The notes beneath the pieces are model-generated. The model saw nothing but the letters and a program-made list of their open reading frames with translations. It was not told the DNA's origin and made no database searches. Below, in pieces: positions 43,423-52,335 of a stretch of DNA of 64,000 nucleotides. The first letter of the stretch is position 1; each line of letters starts with the position of its first letter. The stretch is from an uncultured Bdellovibrionales bacterium. GTDB taxonomy: Bacteria; Bdellovibrionota; FAC87; UBA2466. The position numbers and the translations under genes are program-made. The stretch spans positions 1 to 64,000 of the forward strand of contig CALCZU010000122.1 of the NCBI GenBank assembly GCA_937903155.1, given 5' to 3'.

Positions 43423-44605
43423 TATTTATTTTACGCTTTGGGAAGGTGAAATGAAACGTCGCGCCTTGGCCAAGCTGAGAAACCACCCAAATCTTGCCCC
43501 CGTTGGTTTCGACGATTTTTTTGCAAACGGAGAGCCCGATTCCGGTTCCCGGGTATTCCTCACGGGAATGCAGGCGCTGAAAAATCTCAAAAATTTTCGT
43601 GGAGTAGTTGGGATTGATCCCAATACCGGTATCGCTCACTGTAAATTCATACTCGCAGTCGTGCTCATCCGATCGGATCTCGATGTGTGGAGGTTTGTCT
43701 CCTCGGAATTTCAATGCGTTTTCAATTAAATTTTGAAAAAGTTGATAAAGTTGGATTTCAGGGGCGAAAGCAACCGGCAATGGACCCACGACAATCTCGC
43801 CCTTCAATTTTTCTATTTCAGGCCTAAATGTTTCAATGACTTTCGCAACGACTTGATTGCAATCCACTCGGTAAGCGGTTTCGTCTTGCGCGCTAATACG
43901 AGAATAATTTAAAAGCCCATCGATTAATTTCGCCATCCGCGTGGCACCCTCTAAAACATATCCTAGGCACTTTTTTCCTTCTTCATTGATTTCATTGGCG
44001 TGCTCAGCGCTCAAGATTTGAACGTACATGGAAATCATGCGCAATGGCTCTCGCAAATCGTGAGAAGAAATAAATGCGAATTGTGCGAGTTCCGTGTTTG
44101 AGCGTGCCAGTTCTTCCGCTTGAGCGCTCAACTCGGCGGTTCTTTCTTTGACACGCGTTTCTAACTCGTCGCGCGCCTTGCTCAGTTCCTCAACCGCGTT
44201 TCTTCGAGCGACCTCTTTGCGATAAAGATCTGCAAAGACATTCGTTTTACTTCGCAAGATGACCGGATCCAGGGGCTTCGTGAGATAGTCGACGGCCCCC
44301 AGCTCGTAACCCCTGAAAATATCTCCCTCATCTCTTTTCTGACCACTGACAAAAATAATGGGAAGATGTTTTGTCAAAGCATCCCCCCGAATGATTCGAG
44401 CCAGTTCGAACCCATCAATGTCAGGAATTTTAACATCGAGCAAGACACACGCGAACTCCATTTCTAAGAGTCGCGCCAAGGCCTCACTTCCAGAAGACGC
44501 CTTGACAATTTCTAGGTCCGATCCCCGAAAAACATTTTCCAACGCTAGAAGATTTGCGGGATGGTCGTCGACCGCCAAAACTCTTACGTGAATTGGCTTA
44601 GGCAT
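43415..44605 (-). CDS. Histidine kinase with N-terminal receiver domain
   Basis: A 396-residue soluble hybrid kinase. The receiver domain (about 5-125) has the acceptor Asp in VLLDVKIPDIDG. A coiled coil (about 140-180) follows, then HisKA with the phospho-His in FAFISSHDLREPLRM, and HATPase_c with ENALKF, DTGIGI and GTGIGLSVCKK boxes. No membrane segment or sensor, so its input is probably phosphorylation of the receiver. The start was moved to the ATG at 44605, seven bases after AGAGGG and overlapping the CheB stop by 8 bases. Confidence 0.9.
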   Translation of the reverse strand: MPKPIHVRVLAVDDHPANLLALENVFRGSDLEIVKASSGSEALARLLEMEFACVLLDVKIPDIDGFELARIIRGDALTKHLPIIFVSGQKRDEGDIFRGYELGAVDYLTKPLDPVILRSKTNVFADLYRKEVARRNAVEELSKARDELETRVKERTAELSAQAEELARSNTELAQFAFISSHDLREPLRMISMYVQILSAEHANEINEEGKKCLGYVLEGATRMAKLIDGLLNYSRISAQDETAYRVDCNQVVAKVIETFRPEIEKLKGEIVVGPLPVAFAPEIQLYQLFQNLIENALKFRGDKPPHIEIRSDEHDCEYEFTVSDTGIGINPNYSTKIFEIFQRLHSREEYPGTGIGLSVCKKIVETNGGKIWVVSQLGQGATFHFTFPKRKINNG

Positions 44606-45176
44606 GTGCAAGACCCTCTTTCAGAAAATTCGAAATTTCCTCGAGCGGGAGAATGTGGTCCACTCGTAGCTCCGCGATGGCCGATTGAGGCATCACCTTA
44701 AACTCCGCGGTACGAGGATCTTGCACGATAGTACAGCCTTGGTACGCCTTGATTTTTCCAAGACCTTTGGCGCCATCTCTGCTTGCGCCCGTTAAAAGAA
44801 CTCCAATCAGTTTGTCACCAAACGCGTCCGCGGCCGATTCAAAAAGAACATCAATCGAAGGCCTGGAAAAGTTCTCTCGTTCATCTTCAGACAGTTGAAG
44901 TCGCCCGTCTTTTTCGACGAGTAGATGGTAGTCCGCAGGCGCGACATAGACCGTTCCCGCAACAAGAGGCTCCTTGTCTTCCGCTTCTTTGACTCGAAGC
45001 TGGGTCGTGTGGTTAAGCAATTCCGGAAGTGCGTTCGAACTTGCCATCCGGTGCTGCACAATAATAATTGGAAACTCGAAGTCGTTCGGAAGCGCTCCCA
45101 AGATGACTTGCAAAGCATGAAACCCGCCCGCGGATGTTCCAATCACGACCGCTTTAAATTTCTTTCGTGGATTCAT
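44598..45176 (-). CDS. cheB: CheB methylesterase domain protein
   Basis: A 192-residue protein with the CheB catalytic domain alone and no receiver. Catalytic Ser is in IGTSAGG (about 15), His in VQHR (about 41) and Asp in LTGASRDGAKG (about 135). CheB removes methyl esters or deamidates Gln in chemoreceptors. It sits between cheR and a kinase, with no receptor gene nearby, as in non-chemotactic Che-like signalling clusters. Regulation by phosphorylation of a fused receiver is lost. Confidence 0.9.
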   Translation of the reverse strand: MNPRKKFKAVVIGTSAGGFHALQVILGALPNDFEFPIIIVQHRMASSNALPELLNHTTQLRVKEAEDKEPLVAGTVYVAPADYHLLVEKDGRLQLSEDERENFSRPSIDVLFESAADAFGDKLIGVLLTGASRDGAKGLGKIKAYQGCTIVQDPRTAEFKVMPQSAIAELRVDHILPLEEISNFLKEGLAHA

Positions 45177-45181
45177 CTCTT

Positions 45182-46027
45182 TTAAGTTCTCCTCCGGTAG
45201 ATTCTCTCTGATTTTGAAAAGTCTTCAAAATCGGGACGATGCTCGGAGAACGTGAGCGATTCTTTTGATCCAAGACACAGAAATCCTCGAGCCCCTAAAC
45301 TGCCTTTAAAAAGTCCTAAGACCTTTTCCTGCAGCGGGCGATTAAAATAGATTAAAACGTTTCGACAAAGAATCAGTTGCATTTCTCCAAATCCTTGGTC
45401 GGTCACGAGATTGTGGTCCGCAAAAATAATATTCTTTTTAAGTCGAGGATTTAAAATCGCGGCATTGTACTTTGCGGTGTAGTACTGGCTAAAATCGAGC
45501 TTTCCTCCAGCAGCGTAGTAATTTTTGGTCGCCTCTTTGACCGTGTCTAGACTTAAGATTCCATCGCGGGCCCGTTTTAACTGCGAAGGATTGATATCGG
45601 TTCCGTAAATCAAAGCTCGGTCGTAGAGGTTTTCTTCCATCAAAAGAATCGCTAACGAATAAGCCTCTTGGCCTGTGGCACACCCAGCGCACCAGATTTT
45701 AATCTCGGGATAGGATTTAAAATAGGGGAGAACTTCTTCCCTTAACTTTTTATAAACCAAAGGGTCACGAAAAGACTCAGTGACGTTCACCGTTAATTGA
45801 TTGAGAAGGCTCGCAAAAAAATTCGGATCGCCGATTGTTCTCTGTAGAAGATCGGACGTGTCCTTGCAATTCATTTTGATGCAGGCCTTTAAGAGTCTGC
45901 GTTTGAAACTTGCTTGCGCGTAATCTCTAAAATCGTACCCATACTTACTATAGACCGCCGACGCAAATAGTTCTATTTCAATGCTCTCATGCTCTGGGGT
46001 CGGAACAATGTGTATTTCTGAATTCAT
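45182..46027 (-). CDS. cheR: CheR-type methyltransferase
   Basis: A 281-residue SAM-dependent glutamate methyltransferase. The N-terminal CheR helical domain is at about 15-85 (YSKYGYDFRDYAQASFKRRLL). The SAM domain has the glycine motif IWCAGCATGQEAYS, TDINPSQLKRARDG and LCRNVLIYFNR. The ATG at 46027 overlaps the stop of the upstream kinase as ATGA, so this start is preferred over the TTG 15 bases earlier. Paired with cheB in the same operon. Confidence 0.9.
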   Translation of the reverse strand: MNSEIHIVPTPEHESIEIELFASAVYSKYGYDFRDYAQASFKRRLLKACIKMNCKDTSDLLQRTIGDPNFFASLLNQLTVNVTESFRDPLVYKKLREEVLPYFKSYPEIKIWCAGCATGQEAYSLAILLMEENLYDRALIYGTDINPSQLKRARDGILSLDTVKEATKNYYAAGGKLDFSQYYTAKYNAAILNPRLKKNIIFADHNLVTDQGFGEMQLILCRNVLIYFNRPLQEKVLGLFKGSLGARGFLCLGSKESLTFSEHRPDFEDFSKSERIYRRRT

Positions 46028-49000
46028 TTTCGGGTTAACCAAACCCTTAAAAGTGAAAGTAAACTATTCATCTCAAGCGGCTTCGAAAGATAATCGTTCG
46101 CCCCAGCGTCAATGCATTTTTCGCGATCTCCCATCATCGCCTTCGCGGTGAGTGCGATCATCGGAAGATGTTCGAAACGCTTTTGAGCTCGGATTCTTTT
46201 CATCGCTTCAAAGCCGTCCATCTCGGGCATCATTATGTCCATTAGGACGATATCCATTTGCGGAGTTTCTTCTAAACGCTCTAAAGCCTCTTTTCCGGTT
46301 TTTCCAACAAAAATTTCAAATCCCCGGCTCAGTAAAATACTTCTCAACGCGAAAACGTTTCGCATATCATCATCCACAATTAAAACCTTTTTGCCTTCAA
46401 AGATTTCTTCTCGATGGTGAATTCGCTCGAGCATCTGTTGCTTCTCTTTAGGGAGCTCACTTGCGATGCGATGTAAGAAAAGTGTCGCTTCGTCGTATAG
46501 GCGTTCTTCCGAATGGACCCCTTTGATGATGATCGACTGGGAGAATTCTTGAAGGCGTTTGATTTCTTCTTTAGACAGGTCTTGTCCAGTGTAAACAATC
46601 ACCGGAGGACACGAGATGGATTCCTCTTTTTCGATTTTTTCCAAGAGTTGGAATCCTGTCATGTCGGAGAGATGCAGGTCTAAAATCATGCAATCAAATC
46701 CACCCGTTTTTAATATCTCAATCGCTTCCGCGCCTGACCCCACCGCCGTCGCTTCCACGTCGCCATCTCCGATAAGACCGAGAATGGCATCGCGCTCTAC
46801 CTTTTTATCTTCAACGATCAGAACTTTTCGGTTTTTTGTAGAGAGATTACGTTCGATTCTTTTTAACGCATCGTCGAGCTGACTTTTTTCAACAGGTTTT
46901 GATAAAAATCCAAGTGCGCCCATTTTTAAAACTTCTGCACCTTTATCCTCAACCGAAATGACATGAATCGGAATGTGTCGGGTCGATAAGTTATTTTTGA
47001 GATTGGCTAAAACCGATAATCCGTCCATTCCCGGCAGTCTCAAATCTAGCAAAATCGCATCCGGTCTAAATTGTTCGACGGAAGAAAGAGCCGATTCACC
47101 ATCTTGAGCGACAAGACATTTGAAGCCTCGACTCCGACAAAGCTTTACGAGGATCTTCGCAAAATGAGGATCATCTTCGACGATTAAGATCGCCTGTTCC
47201 CCTTTTTTCAAATGCTCTCGGTCATCGGGGATGGTTTGTTGTGGATGTTTCACAAAATGCTCGCCCGGCGGCTCATAGTGCGCCTTGATGAGAGATTCTG
47301 ACGAGCTCAGTGCGGGGGTGGGTTTGCTGCGACCTTTGGGTTCTAAGAAAACAGGTAGTTGGAGATTAAACTGACTCCCCTTGCCTTCTTCAGAGTCGAG
47401 ATCAACCTCACCACCCAGAAGAGCTGCTAATTCGCGAGCAATAGTAAGGCCTAAACCCGTACCGCCATACCGCCGATTTAAAGTGCCATCGCCCTGTTCA
47501 AAAGCTTCGAAAACTAATTCTCTCTTTTCTTTTGCGATTCCAATTCCCGTATCTTTAACCGAAATGCGAATCGATTTTTCGCCTTGAGGTTCAAACCGAA
47601 CTGTCACACTCCCCTTCTCTGTAAACTTCAAAGCATTTGAAATAAAATTCTTTAAAATCTGCTCGAGGCGAAACCGGTCGGTCGTAATTATTTTCGGAGC
47701 CTTCTTATCGATATCGACCGTGTATTGAAGCCCTTTTAAAGCCATCGGTTGGCGGAAAACGCGTTCCAAATTGCCGGCAATTTCGGACAGCTCTACTTCG
47801 GCGGTCGTGATATCGAGTTTTCCGGCCTCCACTTTAGAAAGATCTAAAATGTCGTTAATCAGATTTAAGAGGTCGCAACCTGATTGGTAGATAGCTTGCG
47901 AGGATTCAATCTGGTTTTCGGTGAGGCTTGTCTCGGGATTTTCGTAGAGCGATTTCGAAAGAAGTAAGATACTGTTTAATGGAGTTCGAAGCTCGTGCGA
48001 CATATTTGCCAAAAACTCGGACTTATATTTTCCAGAAACCTCGAGGGCTTCGGCCTTTTGCTGAACTTCGTAGCGGGCTTTCTCGACTTCTTGATTCGTT
48101 CTCTCGAGTTCACTCTTTTGCTCTTCTAAGGTTGCGCGCTGCTCTTCAAGTTCTTCGTTCGATTGACGGAGTTCCTCTTGCTGGGTTTGAAGTTCATCGG
48201 TTTTTTCTTCGAGTTCTTCGTTGCTTGTTTTTAATTCTTCCTGTTGGGACTGAAGCTCTTCGGCTTGGACTTGGGTTTTTTGAAGGAGTTCATCGACCTG
48301 AGCACGCGCTTCGGCGGAGTTAAAAGCGATCGCAATATTGTCGAGACCGAGTTCGAGATACTCTTTAAAGACCGTGCTAATCGGGTTAAAAAATGCGAGT
48401 TCGCCAACTCCTTTCACACTGTTTTCGTGGACAAAGGGGAAAACGGCTAAAAACCGAGGGGCACTGTCTCCCAGCGCCGAATTGACCTTGATGTAATCTT
48501 TGGGAATATCAGAGACAAAGAGGATCTTTTTGTCGCGTGCTGCTTGCCCAACAAAACCTTCTCCCAATTTGAACTCAAGAGGTGTCGAAGGAGTCGAATG
48601 AAAAGCAAATCCTGCCGTCCATCTCAAAGTCCCTTGAGCTTCATCATTCACATAAATGGCCCCAACTTGGGCCCCGATGAATTCAGCGACGGTTTCGATG
48701 ACGTTTCGAGAGAGTTCCGAAAGACTTTGCTCGCCCATCATTTTTTTATTGAGCTGAATCAGCCCTTCTCGAATTTGATTGCGTTCTTTTAATTTTTCAC
48801 TCGCGAGGGTTCTCTCATTTTCCGAAATATTGATCAAAATCACGGCGCCAATAATAATCACGGCCGCAAGGATTCCTCCGAAAACGATAATGAATAGCGT
48901 CCGTTCGGTGCTTTTTGACGTCGCGACATTTCGGATCTCTAAAAGCTTCGTTTCTTCGAGCTTCATTTGACCTGCAACTTCTCTAAACTCTCGCATCAAC

Positions 49001-49446
49001 TTTTTTCCGACATTGGTATTCACGATTTGCAGGGCAGCTTGAAAACCTTTCTCACGTCGAATTTGGATGGACTCTTTCAGTTCTTCTAGCTTTGCGGTTT
49101 TGATTTTTCGAAGTTCAATGACCCGATCCTGCTGTCGCGGATTATCTACGGTCAGCTTTTGAAGCTTGTCGAGGGTGACTTCAATCGCGGCCGAACCCGT
49201 CTGAAACGGGGCCAAGTAATCGTCTAGGCCGGTAATAATATATCCGCGTTGCCCGGTTTCGAGATCTTTGATTTGAGAGAGAGCGGTTTCGACCGTTTCG
49301 GTCACTTCATGGGTATGCCCAACCCAAGCCGCATTTTCACTCAGAAGATTGGCATTTTGGTAGGACACATAACTGATCGCGCCTAGAAAAAAGAACGCCG
49401 CGACGAACCCCACATTAATTTTATTTATCAACGAAAACCATTTCAT
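46024..49446 (-). CDS. Hybrid histidine kinase: CHASE3-GAF-HisKA-HATPase with three receivers
   Basis: A 1140-residue membrane kinase. Two membrane helices (about 10-30 and 185-210) enclose a CHASE3 domain with the phrase LETGQRGYIITGLDDYL. GAF (about 230-375), a long coiled coil (about 380-470), HisKA with phospho-His in ANMSHELRTPLNS, and HATPase_c (ENALKF-like SNALKF, DTGIGI, GTGLGL) follow. Three receiver domains come last, with acceptor Asp in LLDLRLPGMDG, ILDLHLSDMTG and LMDIMMPEMDG. First gene of the five-gene operon, probably the sensor that feeds it. Confidence 0.92.
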   Translation of the reverse strand: MKWFSLINKINVGFVAAFFFLGAISYVSYQNANLLSENAAWVGHTHEVTETVETALSQIKDLETGQRGYIITGLDDYLAPFQTGSAAIEVTLDKLQKLTVDNPRQQDRVIELRKIKTAKLEELKESIQIRREKGFQAALQIVNTNVGKKLMREFREVAGQMKLEETKLLEIRNVATSKSTERTLFIIVFGGILAAVIIIGAVILINISENERTLASEKLKERNQIREGLIQLNKKMMGEQSLSELSRNVIETVAEFIGAQVGAIYVNDEAQGTLRWTAGFAFHSTPSTPLEFKLGEGFVGQAARDKKILFVSDIPKDYIKVNSALGDSAPRFLAVFPFVHENSVKGVGELAFFNPISTVFKEYLELGLDNIAIAFNSAEARAQVDELLQKTQVQAEELQSQQEELKTSNEELEEKTDELQTQQEELRQSNEELEEQRATLEEQKSELERTNQEVEKARYEVQQKAEALEVSGKYKSEFLANMSHELRTPLNSILLLSKSLYENPETSLTENQIESSQAIYQSGCDLLNLINDILDLSKVEAGKLDITTAEVELSEIAGNLERVFRQPMALKGLQYTVDIDKKAPKIITTDRFRLEQILKNFISNALKFTEKGSVTVRFEPQGEKSIRISVKDTGIGIAKEKRELVFEAFEQGDGTLNRRYGGTGLGLTIARELAALLGGEVDLDSEEGKGSQFNLQLPVFLEPKGRSKPTPALSSSESLIKAHYEPPGEHFVKHPQQTIPDDREHLKKGEQAILIVEDDPHFAKILVKLCRSRGFKCLVAQDGESALSSVEQFRPDAILLDLRLPGMDGLSVLANLKNNLSTRHIPIHVISVEDKGAEVLKMGALGFLSKPVEKSQLDDALKRIERNLSTKNRKVLIVEDKKVERDAILGLIGDGDVEATAVGSGAEAIEILKTGGFDCMILDLHLSDMTGFQLLEKIEKEESISCPPVIVYTGQDLSKEEIKRLQEFSQSIIIKGVHSEERLYDEATLFLHRIASELPKEKQQMLERIHHREEIFEGKKVLIVDDDMRNVFALRSILLSRGFEIFVGKTGKEALERLEETPQMDIVLMDIMMPEMDGFEAMKRIRAQKRFEHLPMIALTAKAMMGDREKCIDAGANDYLSKPLEMNSLLSLLRVWLTRK

Positions 49447-49552
49447 AAAAGGCCCAACGAGTTCGTGAGGTTGAACCTATTATTTAAGTGCAGTTATAAA
49501 TCGAAGACAAGGCATTTCCAGCCTCACTGGATGAGCCTGCCAAAAATCGGGG

Positions 49553-49888
49553 TCATTGCATTTGTAAAGAAGGAATTTTAATGGGGTCTGGAGGATTTTT
49601 TTGCCAACTGCCATTCTGCTGGCGCGACAAATACGTATCCAGCTCACGTCGCGACTCTTTCAAAAACTTTTGATCCCGCTCTGCAGTCTCAGCCTGAGTG
49701 AGTTCTTCCATTCGTCTATCGTGTTTTCTTCTCTCGATTGAAATATCTTCGAAACTCAGGTCGGAAACGCACTTTTCCATCGTGCCATAGAGTTTCCAGT
49801 ACTCATCCGTTTCACAACGCTTTTTAATGATAGCATTATCGTCCTGTGAAAAGGCGATGAGCGGAAGGAAGAATAGAAGAGATTTCAT
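49553..49888 (-). CDS. Small secreted charged protein
   Basis: A 111-residue protein from the ATG at 49888, where a signal peptide starts (MKSLLFFLPLIAFS). The longer frame adds a non-export extension. The mature part is helical and highly charged with two cysteines (KKRCETDEYWK, EKCVSDL). No family recognised. It is transcribed ahead of the signalling operon but is separated from it by about 105 bases. Confidence 0.6.
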   Translation of the reverse strand: MKSLLFFLPLIAFSQDDNAIIKKRCETDEYWKLYGTMEKCVSDLSFEDISIERRKHDRRMEELTQAETAERDQKFLKESRRELDTYLSRQQNGSWQKNPPDPIKIPSLQMQ

Positions 49889-49983
49889 GGGCCAGGTAGA
49901 TAACATATTTTGACGAAATCGGAAGAAAAAAGGTGCTTCTGCCAATGCAATAGCGTTCTTTGCCAGCTTGAGAGTTTACTGCT

Positions 49984-50502
49984 ATGGATTTAGTCATGAC
50001 ATACGAATTTACGACCCAATTTACCAAAATGCTTTCAAACCTTTCTTCCATTCTCGACAAGGCCCAGACTTTTTCTGAACAGAAAAAATTTGAGGCTGCG
50101 AATTTGTTAAACGCGAGACTTGCGCCGGACCAGTTCAACTTCACCCGCCAGGTGCAGCTCACTTGCGATACGGCCAAGGGATTTGTCTCTAAGCTTACCG
50201 GCAAAGAAGCCCCGGTTCACGAAGACAAAGAAACGACGATTGCGGAACTCCAGCAACGTATCCAAAAAACCATCCAATTTTTGAGCTCTGTCAAAGCAGA
50301 AGATTTCAAAGGGTGGGAAAATCGCCAGATCACCAATCCTCGACGCGAAGGGAAGTTTTTGCCCGGCAACGAATTCGCCTTGCAACATGCGGTTCCTAAT
50401 TTCTACTTCCATCTCACTACGGCGTACGCAATTTTGCGCCACAATGGTTTAGATATCGGGAAAAAAGATTATCTCGGCGAATTGAATTACCGTCCACTGT
50501 AG
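49984..50502 (+). CDS. DUF1993-family protein (DinB-like fold)
   Basis: A 172-residue cytoplasmic protein matching DUF1993: helices with the phrases LSSILDKAQTFSE, LLNARLAPDQFNFTRQVQ and FKGWENRQITNP, then HAVPNFYFHLTTAYAILRHNGLDIGKKDYLG, where His residues resemble the metal site of DinB-like four-helix bundles. The function of the family is unknown. A second Met at 49996 (MTYEF) also fits the family's usual start; neither has a clear ribosome binding site. Confidence 0.85.
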   Translation: MDLVMTYEFTTQFTKMLSNLSSILDKAQTFSEQKKFEAANLLNARLAPDQFNFTRQVQLTCDTAKGFVSKLTGKEAPVHEDKETTIAELQQRIQKTIQFLSSVKAEDFKGWENRQITNPRREGKFLPGNEFALQHAVPNFYFHLTTAYAILRHNGLDIGKKDYLGELNYRPL

Positions 50503-50534
50503 AAACTATATGATGAAGTGAGGATTGTAATTAA

Positions 50535-50804
50535 TCACGCTGCCGAGTCTTCTTCCAGTTCCCAACCGGGAAACACAAGCACAGCAGGATGGCATTTCAA
50601 CGCTTTAGCAATCACTTTCGCACGCTCTACTCCCAATGTAATACGGTCATTCTCTATTGCCGAAATAGTCCCTTGCGGTAGACCCGACAGTTTAGCAAGT
50701 TCGTTTTGGCTCAGCTCTTGAAGTTCTCGGATGATCCGGACGGACTCGCCTACACTGACTTTGATATGAACCTTTGCTTTCGCGAAACCTTTTTTTCTCA
50801 TCAT
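50535..50804 (-). CDS. XRE-type antitoxin (HigA-like)
   Basis: An 89-residue protein with a helix-turn-helix at about 25-70 (RELQELSQNELAKLSGLPQGTISAIENDRITLGVERAKVIAKAL). It overlaps the toxin stop by 4 bases (ATGA), and the toxin comes first, the order typical of higBA. As in the family, it should neutralise the toxin and repress the operon by binding the inverted repeat at the toxin start. Two consecutive ATGs open the gene. Confidence 0.85.
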   Translation of the reverse strand: MMRKKGFAKAKVHIKVSVGESVRIIRELQELSQNELAKLSGLPQGTISAIENDRITLGVERAKVIAKALKCHPAVLVFPGWELEEDSAA

Positions 50805-51082
50805 TTTCTCCTATAATCATGAGCTGTCACATCGAGAACAGCCACGTATACTTCATCGCTCACAACTTCATAAATCACACGATATTGCAGACTCAACCGC
50901 GACGAACGAAATCCCTTCCATTCGCCATTGAGACTTTCATCGCGAAAACCTTTTATAAGTCGAAGTCCTTGGGGACCACTCAAACGAACAATGTCTTTCC
51001 ACTTCTCATATCGCTTTACGATTTCCCTGGGGATTTTGCCTATACTTCTTTGAAGTTGCTTACGCTCAAGAACAGTCCACAT
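50801..51082 (-). CDS. RelE/HigB-type toxin
   Basis: A 93-residue protein of the RelE/ParE toxin fold: basic helix LERKQLQRSIGKIPREIV, then GFRDESLNGEWKGFRSSRLSLQYRVIYEV with the Arg-rich strand of HigB-like ribonucleases, and a C-terminal His (TAHDYRRK). Such toxins cleave mRNA on the ribosome. First gene of the pair; a promoter and operator overlap its start, leaving about a 5-base leader. Activity is likely but not certain. Confidence 0.85.
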   Translation of the reverse strand: MWTVLERKQLQRSIGKIPREIVKRYEKWKDIVRLSGPQGLRLIKGFRDESLNGEWKGFRSSRLSLQYRVIYEVVSDEVYVAVLDVTAHDYRRK

Positions 51083-51096
51083 ATCTAATAAGATAT
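51081..51096. promoter_or_regulatory. Operator of the toxin-antitoxin pair
   Basis: Perfect inverted repeat ATATCT/AGATAT around AATA, overlapping the toxin ATG and the -10. A second, wider pair GATATA (51092-51097) and TATATC (51110-51115) lies next to it. Suited to autorepression by the XRE antitoxin. Confidence 0.5.
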
Positions 51097-51123
51097 ATAA
51101 TCTATTTGGTATATCTATGTCAA
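51094..51123 (-). promoter_or_regulatory. Promoter of the toxin-antitoxin pair
   Basis: On the minus strand TTGACA (51123-51118), an 18-base spacer and TATATA (51099-51094), about 11 bases before the toxin ATG. Embedded in the inverted repeats of the operator. Confidence 0.6.
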
Positions 51124-51195
51124 CCCTTCCGCTACTATATAAATTCCATCAATGATATTCATCGAGAGAATCAATTAGCCCTCTGTTTCTTGTTT

Positions 51196-51204
51196 TGTTT
51201 TAAT
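51196..51204 (+). promoter_or_regulatory. Extended -10 of the 51211 gene
   Basis: TG-T-TTTAAT (51196-51204) ends 6 bases before the ATG at 51211. No Shine-Dalgarno is present. Confidence 0.45.
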
Positions 51205-51210
51205 AGCGTT

Positions 51211-51723
51211 ATGAAAAACTTAATTCTAATCGTAACCTTCTTTTCTAATATCACTTTAATGGCCGGCATCGATGTCGTTTGCCGCAGCAACTGGGGGATC
51301 TTCGATACTCTAGTTCTCAAAGAGGAAGGATCTCGGGTGAAACTTCGGATTGAAGCGGAAGAAGGCCGCCTCGAGGTTCAGCAATTCTTAAAGCGCCTGG
51401 GAATTGAAAAGCCGACTGCGAAAATTCTGACCGCCGAATTTAATCGCGATGCTTGCAAATCTCTCGACGAAATTTCGTTAGTGCATCGCTGTACAGCGAG
51501 TGCGATTGCCATCAAGGTCGAGGGAGACAAGTCTGAAACTTACTTGTTTGATTTTTTCGATCTCGAAATCAAACACTCTCGCGTGCGATCGGTGAGCGTC
51601 GATGAGGTTTCGGCCATTGTTGCGATCTACGGACACCGACGTGTGGGCGATCAAGGCAAGTCTTCAAGCATGATTGCGAAGTACTCCACGGTTGGCGAGA
51701 TGGGATCTTGCCGAGTGCCGTAA
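51211..51723 (+). CDS. Secreted protein of unknown function
   Basis: A 170-residue protein from the ATG at 51211, where a signal peptide starts (MKNLILIVTFFSNITLMAG). The upstream extension in the same frame has no export signal at its start. The mature chain has four cysteines and alternating strands with acidic patches. No family recognised. It converges on the next gene with a 6-base gap; both encode exported proteins of about the same size, but their sequences are not obviously alike. Confidence 0.65.
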   Translation: MKNLILIVTFFSNITLMAGIDVVCRSNWGIFDTLVLKEEGSRVKLRIEAEEGRLEVQQFLKRLGIEKPTAKILTAEFNRDACKSLDEISLVHRCTASAIAIKVEGDKSETYLFDFFDLEIKHSRVRSVSVDEVSAIVAIYGHRRVGDQGKSSSMIAKYSTVGEMGSCRVP

Positions 51724-51729
51724 ATAGAA

Positions 51730-52131
51730 CTAATCGATGAGTGCAGCGAAACTGTATTTAGAGGTTTCAGTAAAAGAATCCTTTTTACTATTCTTAGAGA
51801 GAGCGCCATAGCAAGTTAAGTGAAGCTTTGTTTTCAGCAAAAGTTCGCTCAGCTTCAACAGTTCGTTTTTTTCTCCGATAATCTTACAATTGCCTTCCTT
51901 GCCCCCGTTCTCAGTGATAATCAGGAGCCGACTTTCGTTGTCAGCTCGGTTAGGGTCCTGAGAGTGAAAAATAACCGATGTAATGGTTCCAAAAGGAATC
52001 TCGCGAAACGTTTCTGCAAAAGGAAGTTCGGAATGGGATTCCACTACTTTCAGTTGGGAAGATGTAAATGTTTGTCCAGCAAATACTGGAAAATGAACGA
52101 GGAAGAAAAGAAAAACAATCGACTTTCGCAT
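51730..52131 (-). CDS. Small secreted protein
   Basis: A 133-residue protein from the ATG at 52131, with GGAG 5 bases upstream and a signal peptide (MRKSIVFLFFLVHFPVFAG). The mature part is beta-rich with two cysteines (EGNCKIIGE and HLTCYGAL), probably one disulfide. The longer open frame is rejected because its extra residues precede the signal. No family recognised. Confidence 0.65.
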   Translation of the reverse strand: MRKSIVFLFFLVHFPVFAGQTFTSSQLKVVESHSELPFAETFREIPFGTITSVIFHSQDPNRADNESRLLIITENGGKEGNCKIIGEKNELLKLSELLLKTKLHLTCYGALSKNSKKDSFTETSKYSFAALID

Positions 52132-52291
52132 AATAACTCCTATTGAATAATTAACGCTACAAGACAAGTAATAGATGACAGCCTCTCTATTCAACGCTTC
52201 ATTTGCGAGGGGTGGATAATACGTTAACAAAAGAGAAAATGTTCAGGGATTGTTTTTGTCTTCTCGATTTGAATTCAGGGAAGACATTGGG

Positions 52292-52304
52292 GCGGCTACG
52301 CCGC
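52292..52304. repeat. Short palindrome GCGGC-TAC-GCCGC
   Basis: A 5-base-arm palindrome with the core GGCTACGCC, found again as CCGGC-TAC-GCCGG at 54756-54768. Both lie in non-coding sequence. Too short to name as a known repeat. Confidence 0.4.
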
Positions 52305-52335
52305 TGGAGGATTAAGGGAATAAGGAATTTAGGGA

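Noticed and set aside
49889..49945. Longer N-terminus for the secreted gene ending at 49553
   Set aside because: A signal peptide begins at the internal Met at 49888, so export would need that start.
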